Of a DNA stretch of 44,914 bases, positions 30,301-41,800 are shown in pieces. This DNA is from Spirogloea muscicola (lineage: Eukaryota > Streptophyta > Zygnematophyceae > Spirogloeales > Spirogloeaceae), in the NCBI GenBank assembly GCA_009602725.1, contig WELB01000022.1:858688-903601 (forward strand), written 5' to 3'. The notes beneath the pieces were generated by a model. That model was given only the letters and a program-made list of their open reading frames with translations, did not search any database and was not told the DNA's origin. The position numbers were made by a program, and so were the translations under genes. Each line of letters starts with the position of its first letter. The stretch's first letter is position 1.

Positions 30301-31076
30301 CACCCCAATTCCTGCCCTCTAGACCAACTTTTGATTCTTCCTGGCCACGACCGCTCCCTGTCCTCGTGCGCAGCCCATCAATGCGCAAAAATGGGCTCCG
30401 CCACCAGGTCGTGCAGGCTGGCCAGCGCAATACACCACACCAGCAGCCCAGGTTCAAGTCAGGAGCACCCCATTCTGCCCTCTACACCATGTTTTAATAT
30501 TTCTGGCCACGGCGCTAGCTGTCCTCGTGCGCAGCCCAGCAAGCGCTGCATGAGCAACTACGAGCGAAAATGCCCACAAATTCGGCCGCCCTTCTCACAG
30601 GCCTACACTGGCATAAAGTATACTTTTGTTGTAATCCTCTTACTAACACTATTGGCTTCTTACTGAAGGCCAGTTAGTAGCTGCAGGGGCCATGGCGGCG
30701 AGCATGCGGAGCAGCCGGCTCACGTGACGCAGTCTGGGCCGGCGCTCGGGGTGGCGCCAGAGGCGGCCCGCCGGCCCGGTGACGACGCCGCCGGCGTGCC
30801 CTCCGTGGGCCACGACGTCTCGCGGGTGTCCTCGCTCGCTGCCGCCGCCGCCGCCGCTGCCNNNNNNNNNNNNNNNNNNNNNNNNNNNNNNNNNNNNNNN
30901 NNNNNNNNNNNNNNNNNNNNNNNNNNNNNNNNNNNNNNNNNNNNNNNNNNNNNNNNNNNNNNNNNNNNNNNNNNNNNNNNNNNNNNNNNNNNNNNNNNNN
31001 NNNNNNNNNNNNNNNNNNNNNNNNNNNNNNNNNNNNNNNNNNNNNNNNNNNNNNNNGGCCCCACGGACGCCGCCAT
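27301..31076 (-). CDS. OBERON/TITANIA-like PHD-finger protein
   Basis: Nuclear chromatin-reader family that in plants (OBE1-4) supports meristem and root establishment. Minus-strand exons fit in phase: 31076..30724 (contains the 195-N gap), 30253..29890, 29722..29586, 29231..28918, 28587..28316, 28019..27936, 27775..27684, 27481..27301; about 598 aa if the gap length is right. Exon 2 gives LHDLVAEPIDAMARRMREL, SRTQLEILVAIRTGIQVFLH and EIFLHKRCRNVACQTQLPA; exon 3 the atypical PHD: CTTKSGFCHLCMCVVCCKFD, NTCRWIGCDFCLHWCHTDCA; exon 4 EMQFHCTPCRRTSELFGFVK, then KELDFVRRIFAGSQDARGK. The C-terminal half is coiled coil: LETIARFKQAEAEMLQ, then EAKREADGVQRIAQSKAK and LDEAEAKRKLLSEAVQQMEK, closest in plan to the OBE3/4 (TITANIA) branch. 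Exon 1 (MAASVG... to ...SAGPDCV) is low-complexity; its donor phase matches exon 2, which supports the ATG at 31076. Confidence 0.9.
28214..28234. repeat. Interstitial telomere-like tract, OBERON intron
   Basis: Three CCCTAAA-type units (AACCCTAAACCCTAAACCC) in the intron after the exon ending at 28316. They match the plant/algal TTTAGGG repeat. Confidence 0.9.
30230..30550. repeat. About 160-bp tandem duplication at an exon border
   Basis: Unit 30230-30393 is repeated at 30394-30550 with scattered differences and small indels. Each begins GGCTCCGCCACCAGGTCGTG and ends near GTGCGCAGCCCA. On the gene's strand, each unit carries the 3' splice site of OBERON intron 1 and the first 24 bases of exon 2. 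Confidence 0.92.
30862..31056. other. Assembly gap (195 N)
   Basis: Run of N inside OBERON exon 1, next to a GCC/GCT repeat (30838-30861). True length unknown. Confidence 0.99.
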
Positions 31077-31255
31077 GGCCGCCGCAGCCGTGGCGCAGCC
31101 GGCGGCGGGGCGGCGGCGTCGGCGGCGGCGTCGGCGCGACAGAAGACGGCGCCGTTTGCGGGCTTCTGTTTCCCGCCGTTTGGCGAGGCCCCGTCCGGTC
31201 GGCTCACCGCCTGAAAGTTGGCGGTTAGTGCACGGCTGTGGCTGCCAATGAGCAC
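31077..31255 (-). promoter_or_regulatory. GC-rich 5' region of OBERON-like gene, E2F-like site
   Basis: Upstream of the proposed ATG (31076) lies GC-rich DNA with TTTCCCGCC at 31169-31177, matching the E2F consensus TTTSSCGC type. It suggests S-phase or proliferation-linked expression; inferred only. Confidence 0.4.
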
Positions 31256-31390
31256 AAAGATCTTCCGACAAGTGAGCTCTTCCTAAGGTAAGTAGGCACT
31301 TCGGCAGCGCTCCCAGAAGGAAAGACTTGCACTCTCTTTACAGCTTTGTTCATTCTCTTCTCCTAGGCCACGCTAGCATTCCGCAGGCAT

Positions 31391-31985
31391 TTGTTGCGTG
31401 TTACAGAGTGCGGCGGCTGGACCTTCTGCAGCCGCTTCCCCGGCAGGCCATCATCGGCAGGGTCCGCAAGAGTAAGAAGAAAGGGAGGTGCCTGGCTTCA
31501 ACGCTGCTGGGGGTCGCTTGCCCAGGTATTTTGCATGCGGCTCTCTGTTCCCTTCCAAGGCTCCCTGGCTCACGCTGCGCACTTGCAGGCAGGCCGGCTA
31601 TTGCTGCTGCCTCTGGGTCTCGTTGCGGTGCCTCTTTCCAGCTGCAAGCTACTCCGACTTGCTGCTGCTGATCCGGGGTTACTGAGTTCCCCTCTGCTGT
31701 AGTCTCGTGCATAGCTGTGTGCTTTAAACACCTTCCGGCTCTCAGCTCTTTGGACTGTCCTTCTTTTCCAGCCTCCTATTTTAGTTGGGCGAGCTTCTGT
31801 CCTCCGAACCCTGTCAATTGTTTTCGGGCTGGTCTATCACGTCTCAGCGTGTAGTTTTCTTCTCGGCACTTGATATCGGCTCTTTGGATTTTGTCCATTC
31901 ATTTTGGGCTGGCATTTGCAGCCCCTCTTCATTATGGCAAGCAATCTATTTCAGACCTTTGGGCTGGCCTTTCACAGCCACTGCT
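31391..31985 (+). mobile_element. LINE-like C-terminal fragment with 3' UTR
   Basis: The plus strand encodes, with frame changes, CGGWTFCSRFPGRPSSAG (equivalent to SRWLDLIQRLARQAIDR) and GSLAQVFCMRLSVPFQGSLA (equivalent to GSLAQVFRMRLAVSLQRSLA), then a degenerate terminus. Hairpin copies near 31910 and 31965 follow. 5'-truncated and frameshifted. Confidence 0.65.
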
Positions 31986-32034
31986 CTCAATTTGGACGCG
32001 TTGTTTTTATCGGGAATAGCGCTTCCAGATTGAC

Positions 32035-32225
32035 AGCAGTGGCTGTGAGAAGCCAGCCCAAAAGAGTGGACAAGGTCTGAAAGGGCCAGATGGCGCAAGA
32101 ACTGGATACTAAGCGCTAAGACGACATAAAGGAGATTCTCAGAAAACTTAATCAGCAAGTGCAGGTCAGAATAGCTAGAGGGCGGAAAGACGTCGCCCTG
32201 ACGGAACCCGGACGCAGCAGCCAAG
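32035..32225 (-). mobile_element. LINE-like terminal fragment
   Basis: The minus strand encodes AAASGFRQGDVFPPSSYSDL, then HLLIKFSENL, a diverged version of the shared C-terminus, with a hairpin copy near 32045 on the 3' side. Confidence 0.6.
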
Positions 32226-32439
32226 AAATGTGTGTATTAAGTGATGGAGGGCCTGTGTGGCTAAGTACAAGGGCAAGCACATTGATTATTGTGCCAAGGC
32301 GCGACCTGCACGCAGGTGAAAGGCAAGGGACCTCTGCAGGGAGTCGGCTAGACCCATCCTGAACACTTGAGCAAGCGACCCGGCCTTGAAGCCGGGCTGC
32401 TCGCTGTGCTGCCCTTGGCAGCGAGCCACTGCACGCCTC

Positions 32440-32660
32440 GCAAGAAGAAGGGCTCACCTATAAAGAAGAGGGGCTGGCAAAGCCAGCCCAAAAAGAATAG
32501 ACAATGTCCAAAGCCAAAAAAAAAGAGGAGCCGGAAAAGGACTACACTACAAAACACAAGACGATGCAGAGGGAAGCTCAGTAACCGCGAGTAAGCAACA
32601 TCACGTCTGAGTAGCTCACTGCAAGGAAAGCGGCACTCCGCTGAGAATCCGCCGCGACCA
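32440..32660 (-). mobile_element. LINE-like terminal fragment with 3' UTR
   Basis: From 32660 down to 32578 the minus strand encodes SQRSAAFLAVSYSDVMLLTR, then GY and a stop. The 3' UTR with a perfect hairpin (32470-32489) follows. A further minus hairpin at about 32675 belongs to a neighbouring copy. Confidence 0.7.
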
Positions 32661-32868
32661 TAGAGGTTTGGGGCTGGAAAAGGCCAGCCCAAAAAACAAT
32701 GAACAAAGTGCGAGAAGGGGCCAGGGGAAGGACTAAGAAAAACAAGCACAAGAAAGAGAGAAGGCGCGCGGTGCGCATGAAATTGAAAGGGAGGCCAATT
32801 CAAGCCTTACAAATGACCTGTTGACTGGGTAATGAAGCACAAGAAGAAACTAAGCAGCTACGAAACTC

Positions 32869-33275
32869 TCAGTAACCCCTGCTAAGCAGCCTCAAGTCAG
32901 AGAAACTTGGCTCCTGGAAGTGGGTCCAGTAGCCCCTGGCGTAAGGAAGTGCTTGCCCATAGAGAAGTGGGGCTGGCAAAGCCAGCCCAGAAGGAATGAC
33001 AATGTCCAAAGCCAAAGAAAGAGGTGCCGACGAAGGATCACACCACAAACCACTACAAAATATAAGACGATGCAGAGGGGAGCTCAGTACCTGCGAGTGA
33101 GCAACATCGGGTCGGAGTAGCTCGATGCAGGGAGAGGGGCACTCCGCCGAGACCCAGAGGCGGCGGCCATAGCACAGCCTACTCGCGTGTGGACGGCGTA
33201 GGCAAGGGAGCATGGAAACGATACCGCCAGGCGCATACGGAAGACTCGGACGAGCGAACCGGCGGCGTTGAAGCC
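32869..33275 (-). mobile_element. LINE-like fragment pair, minus strand
   Basis: 33275 down to about 33100 encodes the FNAAGSL...FRMRLAVS...AAASGSRR block and terminus. Its 3' UTR with hairpin (32969-32988) follows. A separate copy's end, SFSDLRLLSRGY and stop, lies at about 32905-32869. The 33275 boundary abuts the oppositely oriented copy starting at 33276-33284. Confidence 0.7.
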
Positions 33276-33770
33276 GGGCGCCCTTGGCCCTTGCTGATCA
33301 CCCGGTGGGGGATGAATTCGCGGCCCTGGCGATGGATGTACACGGGGCTTTCGGCAGCCGCTGGCTGGATCTCATTCAGCGGCTTGCTCGCCAGGCCATT
33401 GACCGGCGGCCGGGTCTGCCCGGGGCGATGCCCGGCTTCAACGCCGCCGGGTCGCTCGCACAAGTCTTCCGCATGCGCCTGGCCGTATCGCTTCAACGCT
33501 CCCTTGCCCACGCCGTCCATACGCGCGCAGGCCGTGCTATGGCCGCCGCCTCTGGGTCTCGGCGGAGCGCCTCTTTCCCTGCAGCGAGCTACTCAGACCT
33601 GATGTTGCTCACTCGTGAGTACTGAGCTTTCCTCTGCATCGTTTCTGTGTTCTGCAGTATGTTGTAGTGTAGTCCTTTCTCCGGCTCCTCTTGCTTTGGC
33701 TTTGGACATTGCAAGAGGGGCTTTGCCAGCCCCTCTTTTCTATGGGCGCGCTCTTCGCCTTGGCAGACCC
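33276..33770 (+). mobile_element. Best-preserved LINE-like ORF2 C-terminus with 3' UTR
   Basis: One open plus frame reads ALADHPVGDEFAALAMDVHG, AFGSRWLDLIQRLARQAIDR, AGSLAQVFRMRLAVSLQRSL, AGRAMAAASGSRRSASF and SYSDLMLLTREY with a stop at 33623-33625. A final domain with a G...W..L...L.R and an R(L/M)...LQR..A signature is typical of the end of non-LTR retrotransposon ORF2, after the reverse transcriptase. The 3' UTR runs to about 33770 and carries a hairpin variant at 33717-33732. The 5' end is truncated at the junction with the minus copy. Confidence 0.72.
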
Positions 33771-34005
33771 GGCCCGCCGGTCAATGGCCTGACGGGCAAG
33801 CCGCTGGAGGAGATCCTGCCAGCGGCTGCCGAAAGCCCCGTGTACATCTATCCGCCAGGGCCGCGAATTCATCACCAACCGGGTGATCGGCATATTTTCG
33901 CTCCTTTGCCCGGGCCGCCTGGCCGACCGCGTGCACTGCAATCGATGCCGATCTGGTGAGATTGGCGGAGTCGATGCAGTCACTTGTCACCACATCGGCG
34001 ATGAT
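33765..34005 (-). mobile_element. LINE-like ORF2 C-terminal fragment, minus strand
   Basis: The minus frame reads VVTSDCIDSANLTRSASIAV, HAVGQAARAKERKYADHPVG, DEFAALAD, then after a frame shift the GAFGSRW.DLLQRLARQAID block. It extends further toward the element's 5' side than the other copies and shows the K..KYA motif. It lacks the terminal segment and meets the 3' UTR of the plus copy tail to tail near 33765. Confidence 0.68.
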
Positions 34006-34084
34006 ACCGGGGACCGCCGCCGGGCGGGATGGCGACCAGGTCAGCGCGTGGAGTATGGGGCTGGCCGTCCGCGCCCAGCTGGAT

Positions 34085-34480
34085 GGGCTGGCTTTGCCAG
34101 CCCCTCTTCTCAGCAGCGAGCTACTCAGACCTGATGTTGCTCACTCGTGGGTACTGAGCTTTCCTCTGCATCGTTTCTGTGTTCTGCAGTATGTTGTAGT
34201 GTAGTCCTTTCTCCGGCTCCTCTTGCTTTGGACATTGTCCATTCTATTTTGGGCTGGCTTGGCCAGCCCCTCTTTTCTATGGGCGCGCTCTTCTTCTTCT
34301 CTATGGGAGCGCATTCTTCTTCTCTATGGGCGCGCACTTCTCTGCTGGGTATTGTTGAGGTGTTTTCCACCGTGTGTGCTTGTTGTTCTTCGTACTTCCC
34401 CTGGCCCCTTCTCGTCCTTTGTTCATTCTTTTCTGGGCTGGCTTTTTCTAGCCCGTATCCTCAATGGGCGAGCCCTTCTC
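34085..34480 (+). mobile_element. LINE-like 3' ends, plus strand
   Basis: 34108-34165 repeats the end of the ORF (SYSDLMLLTRGY and stop), then a 3' UTR nearly identical to 33626-33745, with hairpins at 34251-34270 and 34435-34454. A hairpin at 34085-34104 sits directly before the coding piece. The close identity to 33588-33770 suggests recent copying or local duplication. Confidence 0.7.
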
Positions 34481-35779
34481 TCTTTCCACCGCCACCTCTT
34501 CTCTATGGGCGCGCACTTCTCTTTCCACCGCCACCTTGAAGCCCGCCTCCATAAACACCCCCTGCAAGGGCAAGCGCGGCCAGATTGACTGGTGACTGAG
34601 AGAAGAAGTGGCTCTCCCAATGGGGGCAAGGGCTGTGTTTCCCCCGTTCTGCCATAGCCTCTTCAGGCCCCACAGTCGCTGCTTAGCTCGTAGTTTGGCC
34701 CCTTCGAACCTTGCTGAGAGAGGCCAGCCCAAAGGAATGGACAAGGTCTGAAGGAGCCGGAGTGCTAAAGACTGAGACAGCAGCAAGCGGACTCTCAGTA
34801 ACCTGCAAGGCGCTGCAGGAAGCGTTGGGCGCGCCTGCAACAAACGCAGTCGGTGGTGACGACGTCGGCCCGTTGCCCCCGTTGGGAGAGAAGGCGCGCG
34901 CGGTGCATGAAATTGGAAAGGGAGGCGAACCCTAGCCTTACAAATGTCCTATTACGGCGGTAATCAGCCAGCTAAGGGAGAGCCATTTCTTCTTGCTCTG
35001 GCCAATCCTTATGCCGCCACTGCCGCCCTGGGGGCTCAGTTTCTTGGCCAGCTGTGCTGATGCTCTTCCGGGCTCTGGCGATCAGCGCTACCATAAGTCG
35101 GTCTCTGAGCCAGAAGCCGACCAAGACGTCATTCCACTACTGACCACCCGGAAGGAAAATTTCGTAATTTGAAACAAACGAAGGCCAAATGGCCAAGTAC
35201 AAAGGCAAGCACATCTAAAGACCTACATAGCCTACAGCAGATTGACCCGCTCAATAGCCACGGGTCAAAACATGAAGGTCGCTAATCAATGCCTGAATAC
35301 TAGATGTCAGATACGGAGCCCTTTTGCCACCAACTCGCCCAGTTTCTGGTGCAAAGCATTAGCCTGAAATGCTGCAAACAGGCCGAAATCCGTCATCGCA
35401 AGAACGACAAATACGCAAGCCTATCTCAGCCGGAAACACATCTGCACGTCGTGTGTAGGCAACATTCTGAAGAAGAGTGTGGAAGCGAGGACCCAGACAG
35501 CCAAAGATGTCGACTGCCGCTTGCAGGAGCTGAGGGTAACCGGGGGCATCTCAGCATGTGAGTGGCGAGCTCAGCACCCTCTGCACGGAAGCCGCACTCA
35601 CACTGGCGCACCCCAATCAGGCAGTTGGGTGGGAGGCAAAGGGCTGGTGTAAATGTAACACACCCCCCAAGGCTGGTGGCATTAAACAGGCGCGGTTTGC
35701 AGCCGGTAATATTGTGTCAGGACCGGCGGTTAGCACGGCTCGGGCTCTAGGCTGCCGTCCCCCGAGCTGAGGGCCACCC

Positions 35780-35815
35780 CGCCGCCGCCGCCGCCGCCGC
35801 CGCCNGCCGCCGGCG
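35780..35815. repeat. (CCG)n tract with one unresolved base
   Basis: CCG/GCC trinucleotide run directly upstream of the isoamylase ATG, with an N at 35805. Similar tracts occur near the starts of RecQ/BOP1 and the OBERON-like gene. Confidence 0.9.
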
Positions 35816-35842
35816 GGTGCGGCGGCGTCGGCGCGCCGCGAG

Positions 35843-38800
35843 ATGGTGGCGCCCGCGGCCCGCCTTCTGCTGCCACCATCTACGCGGCCTGCGCAGGTCC
35901 GGCGCCGCCAGCCGCCTCCCCGTCCCTGTCGTGAGCTGCGGCTCATCGGCACGTCCGAGCCTTCTCGCGAGAATAATGATTGCAAGCCAAAATCGCGCGG
36001 AGATGTATGTACCAGCGTCGCTTTATGTTGCTGATAACTTCCCTTAACGTAGCCACGGGCTGCCCGCATTCTGCCAACATGCTGTGCCTTTTCAATCCCC
36101 ATCCTGGCCTGCAGAGTGCAGCTCTGCAGCCTGAGCGCCGCCTGAGGATCGTCTCCGATTGGCCGCAAAGAGCGAGCGTTCGACGACTTGAGGAGCTCAG
36201 GAGCTCATTCAGGGGCCAGCTTCACTCAACCGGCTTGCTATCTGGGAGGCAACCAAGACTTCGTTCTTGGAAGAGTGGCACAGTCTCCATAACTGCGGAA
36301 ATGCAAACTCTAGTATGTCACGATGCCGGCTCTTTCAGCTCGTTGTAAGATGTGGCCTTTCATCTGCTGACTCCTTGCACTCTACAAAGTGGCTTCTGTG
36401 TGCGCCAAAGTAAAGTCAGCAGGACCGCTAGCTGACAATCTGAGCTGCAAATTGTTAGCGCCGTTGCCTCCAGCAGACAGGGAAATTGAATAGGAGGCAG
36501 GGTGCGACAAGGAGTTGCGACAATTACTTGTGTATTTCATGATCAAAGAATAGGGAGACGGCAGCCTTTCTGGTCACTGATTGTTGCTTCTGTATTTCAC
36601 CAGAATGCAAAGGCACAGAAAGCCAGTGAAGTGCCTATCCAGGTCACTCATGGAACACCATCTCCCCTTGGCGTTTCACTCACTGAAAATCAGTCCGCGA
36701 TCAACTTTGCAATATTCTCCCAGCATGCAACAGCTGTCAAGCTTTGCTTGTGAGTAAAGCTTCTGGTCCTGCACTGTCCGAGCAAGCCTGGCTTAGCCCT
36801 GCACACAGACTGCCCTCATGCTGGATGAGTTTGGTGCATGAGGAAGTTAGACCTTGGCCAGGCTTGAGACGAAAGGAGCACAAACTTTGTGACCCTCTAG
36901 AAAAGGAGACATCCAAGTTGCATGTTTGTAACACAAAGGTGGACTACTTTGTCTACTGAGCGTCCATATACAGCATCCCTTGCTCATTCTTCTTCCAACC
37001 TATGGGCGCGTAACGAATACTGTCAGGTACTTGGATGGCCGACTAGCAGGGCCACCTTCTGAGGAGATTGAGCTTGATGCTGAGAAGAACAAGACTGGGG
37101 ATGTTTGGCATGTGGCTGTACATGTGAGCACCCCACATTAGCTGCAGCTGGCAATAAAGCCGGTATTGTAGGAGCACTTCACAACCGCGCAACATTTTAC
37201 GCACTGCATATAGTAGAAAGTGTTCGCTGCTAGAGGTAGGGTGCAGCAAAAGCCTTCCCTTATCTTTTGCAGGAACATTGCCTTGCTTGTGCTGAGAATC
37301 ACTATTTGTGTGGAACAGGGAGTGCCCTTGCGTGGGGTCGTCTATGGCTACAAGATAGATGGCCCACAGGGCTGGGAAGCAGGACATCGATTTAATGGAA
37401 AACAAGTACTGCTCGATCCCTATGCAAAGCTAGTAGAAGGCCGGCGAATGTTTGGAGATGCAAGCAACAAATTTGAGCCGTCACTTGGGACCTACGATTT
37501 GGAATCTGAAGAATTTGACTGGGGTGAGGATTATAGGAAGCCCGAAATACCTGAGGTACGACTGGGGCATTGAAATATATTGCTCATCTGTCTCTGTGTA
37601 GGTTGAGCCAAGTGTACATTAAGCTCAGAGGGTTACATGCACGGATGTATTGTCCACCAATTGGAGCAGTAGATTGACGAAGAGGAGCCCCCCCTTGATC
37701 TAAGCACCTGCTTCTGGGGAATATTTGCTGCACATGCAGAAAGATCTTTTCATCTATGAAATGGCCGTGAGGGCGTTCACTGCGGACGAATCAAGTGGGC
37801 TAGAGCCCGAGATTCGTGGAAGCTTCTTGGCTGTAATTGATAAGGTGAGAAGCACAACTTAAGCGACACCCTTCTTGATGCAGTCTTACTCTTTCTTGAC
37901 GTACCTCATTTCCCTTGTGTTGTGATGAAGGTCATTCTAGCCTGCGGTGTAGTGTTCCATCTCATTGGAACATGCCATGGAAACCGTCTTGACATGTCAG
38001 TGTCATGCAGATTCCTCACTTTCTAGAGCTTGGGATCAATGCCGTGGAACTGCTGCCCATATTTGAGTATGACGAATTTGAGTTCCAGCGAAGGCCAAAT
38101 CCGCGTGACCACCTGGTATATGCTTTAGTTTCTGAAAGTCCACTTTACATGTTGCAAGCATAGCAGGATCGGTGATACCATAACGACGACGTCGATCAGT
38201 CTCCAGTCAAACATTGCCATAAAAAAAGTGGTAACTTTGGATCTATTTGCTAGGTATGTCAGGAGAGGAGGCGAAAGTGCTGCATGGACTGTGTATCACT
38301 GAAGGATGGCTCCACCTCTTATAGGTGCAATTGTGACCTCCGCACAGATTAATACTTGGGGATATTCAACCATCAACTTCTTTGCCCCCATGAGCCGATT
38401 TGCAAGTGCTGGAGGAGGCCCTGGGGCAGCTTCGATGGAGTTCAAGCAGATGGTCAAGGCACTTCACGCCGTTGGTATTGAGGTATGGCTTTAGTTCATC
38501 AAACCCTTGTCTCCTCTTTGTTGCTGAGTATGTTCCCTTCACACACAGCAATGATACTGCTCGAAGGTTATGCTGCAAACCCTGACCTTGAACCCTAAAC
38601 CCTGAGCTGTTGTTAGCCATTCTCAGTACACTGTCAAAGCAATGACCTATCTAATGGTCTGCTTGTCAAAGGCAGGTCATCTTGGACGTTGTGTACAATC
38701 ATACTAATGAGTCTGACGATGCGCACCCATACATGACATCCTTCAGGGGCGTTGATAATCTGGTAATTGACTTGCCTAGCTTGTCTCTTATCAGTCTTGT

Positions 38801-41800
38801 ATATCTTTCTTACCACAGTGGATAGCCAGATATGCAGTCTTCGGGGAATCAGGCTGGCAGGCGTCGCTTATCTCGTGCAGACTGCATGAGAATTGCAGCC
38901 TATTGATTGGCCATGCTTCTGAGCCCGTCAGCTTACCAATCAGATTGATTGACTCACCCTGTACAGGTCTACTACATGGTAGACACGAACAGCTACGTCC
39001 AATTATTGAATTTCTCTGGTTGTGGTACGGTCTCTTTCCATAATGCTTTCACTGACGTGCATCTCACATAGCTCTGTCAGGCATATACAGAGAGATCATG
39101 GCAACCTATCCGCCTTCCTGCTCAGTGCCATTAATTAGACCTCTACACAAAGGTAGTCCTTAACTGGCCATTGACTTCTTCACTGCAGGAAACACGTTCA
39201 ATTGTAACCACCCCGTGGTTTTAGAGCTTGTCCTAGACAGTCTGCGCCACTGGTATGTACTCCTTTCGTAGGTAGCTCTCCGCAGTCACAGTTTCCCTGG
39301 GGCGATGCTTGCCTCATTTCCAGATATTACGCACTGGGCTACTCGATTGTGTATGTATAAGTGCTTAATGGTGCAGGTATGAAGCACTTCAAGAGAAGCA
39401 TTTTTTGAAATTGATTGTGCTTCAGCGTGTGCTTCTTATACGACTACGCATAAGGTCCTCAGGGTCACGGAGTACCATGTGGACGGGTTTCGCTTTGATC
39501 TCGCCAGCTGCCTTTGTCGAGACCAGAATGGCATTCCCATTCCTGGTCCTCCAGTTATCAAGGTAACATCTGCTTTATGGTCTGCCAGGTACAGCCTGCC
39601 CAGCTAGAAGAAGAGCAAGCACCAGCGTAAAGTTGCTATATCATCTTGTGAGATGGAACCGCAATCTTGCAATCAGGAGAGCTCTACTTAATGTACAATG
39701 GGGTCCATGCATCAAAGGTGATTGCACAGCTTTGATGAATTGGGTGAACGCTAACTTGTAGGCCATTGCCAAAGATGCAATACTGTCGCGGGTCAAGTTG
39801 ATTGCGGAGCCTTGGGATTGTGGAGGTCTCTATCAAGTTGGGAAATTCCCCAATTGGGACAGGTGTGCAGCTCAGCTTTCATTGATCTGCCTCTCAGTAT
39901 GAGCATCAGTCTTCAATGTCGAGCCCATTGGAATCGCTGCATTTGACTTGCATGACACTTGTCTACAACAAATTGTGGCAGATGGGCCGAATGGAATGGC
40001 ATATTCCGCGACGACATCCGCAGGTTTATCAAGGTCAGCATGTGCAAAGAAGGGCACAGAGAGCTCCAAATGCAGTGTACCACACCACATATTGAGGAGG
40101 CCGCATTTATCGTGCTGTGTGATGGTCGTGAAGCACATGATCAATAGCATAAAATTTGTCTTATGCAGGGGGACCCAGGAATGAAGAGTGCCTTTGCCAC
40201 TCGAGTCGCTGGATCGGCCGATCTTTATAATGTAATTTCCCGTCTTCTATCGCTCTTGCTAAAGCCATCTTTTGGCTTGCTACATAACGCAATCTTGAGT
40301 TTTGCTGCTCTTACCGCTAGTGTGATCCGCTTAGACCTGCGAGCGTGCCAGGACCTGGGACCACGTCTTTGCGATCTGTTGTACTTATAGGGACTTGCGT
40401 TTTTGATGGCAAACCACCACGTGCGTTGATCTCTCACAGGTCAACCAGAGGAGACCATATCATAGTATCAATTTTGTCATTGCTCACGATGGATTCACCC
40501 TGATGGACCTTGTATCATACAACAGCAAGGTCAAGCATTGCCCACTAGATGCCTCTGCAGCTCTATGCATCTACCTTACATGACAATAAGCAGAAGCCGT
40601 GTGCTTCAAGTTATGTCAGTACATGCACCATGCAGCCGTGCCCATTCGTCTTTGCTTGATGATGTAGCAGCACAATGAGGCAAACGGAGAGAGTGGAAAT
40701 GATGGCAGCAATGACAACTTCAGCTGGAACTGTGGTGTGGAAGGTGAATTTCCTCTCTCACTCAGCTGAGTTCAATGAGCATTGTTCCACTTTTTCCACA
40801 CCCGTCTTGAAGGAAATTGCAGTGCACTGAAGCAGGTCCTACAGAGGACTCTCTTGTGGAGGGACTACGTGCGCGCCAAGTCAAGAACTATCACATTGCT
40901 CTCATCATCTCCCAGGTCAGCATCGATGCATGTAAAATGACGGGCAACAGCTTGTGAGGTATTTGAAATTGCCCACAACTTTGTCAAGTGATGGTGATGC
41001 ATACTGGAATACCAGAGTCAGTATGAAGGAAGCTGACTTGCTGATGGTACTTATTCTCAAGATACTGTGGTCATGGCAGGGCACGCCAATGATGCTCATG
41101 GGAGATGAGTACGGCCATTCGAGGAAAGGCAATAACAACAGCTATGGCCATGACAATGAGCTTAACCACTTTCAGTGGAAACAGGTCTTCACTTGTCACT
41201 CAGTGCACCTTCACTCCTATTAGTTATTAGTGATCATGCACACCGCAGAATACTGCGGCATATTATGTATACTTAGATGAATAACTTTGCTGCTTTGATA
41301 CGGGATATTTGCAGCTGGAGGAGAGAAGAAGGAGCACCTTTGACTTCTTTGCAAAAGCCAATTGCTTCAGAAGGCAGCACCCGCTCTTGGGTCGAGAGAT
41401 GTTCTTGAACAATGTATGCATGTGCACAGAGGACAAGCTTGCCGTTTGATTATCTAGGATGGCCTCGATGGTGGCTCTGTGCCCTGTTGCCCTACTAATT
41501 ATCTAGAGATTGTGAATGCGCCGCTGCTCATTGTGAAGCTTGTGCATCACTGCACCAGTCATCAAATGAAATTGCTCAATGATGCAAGTGATCATGTGCT
41601 GCTTGACCTGCTTGACCTCATTCATATATTTTCACATTCTCAATTACAGAGTGACGTAACGTGGCATGAAGACAACTGGGGCAATGTGGAGAGTCGATTC
41701 CTAGCATTCACGTACATACTAGCCTTCTCATTATGCATACCTTATGTTGAGCTGCAAGTCAATAAGCAGAGCTGTTTAGTTGGTCCATGAGTCAGTTGTT

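Larger units (their letters stand above)
31300..34980. repeat. Repeat island 2: nested LINE-like debris
   Basis: Same families as island 1, in both orientations and often nested. The best-preserved LINE C-terminal copies of the window are here. I annotate no host gene in it. The interval 34981-35842, between the last repeat and the isoamylase start, shows no gene or repeat I can identify. Confidence 0.75.

Noticed and set aside
30284-30310. tRNA B-box-like GGTTCAAGTCAGG on the plus strand, seen twice
   Set aside because: No A-box or cloverleaf can be built upstream; the two copies arise from the local tandem duplication.
29749-30666. 305-residue plus-strand frame
   Set aside because: Antisense shadow of the GC-rich OBERON exon, whose minus frame carries the conserved domain.
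33179-33602. Two opposing open frames both starting MDGVGKGA
   Set aside because: They are the two arms of an inverted repeat of LINE fragments, not genes.
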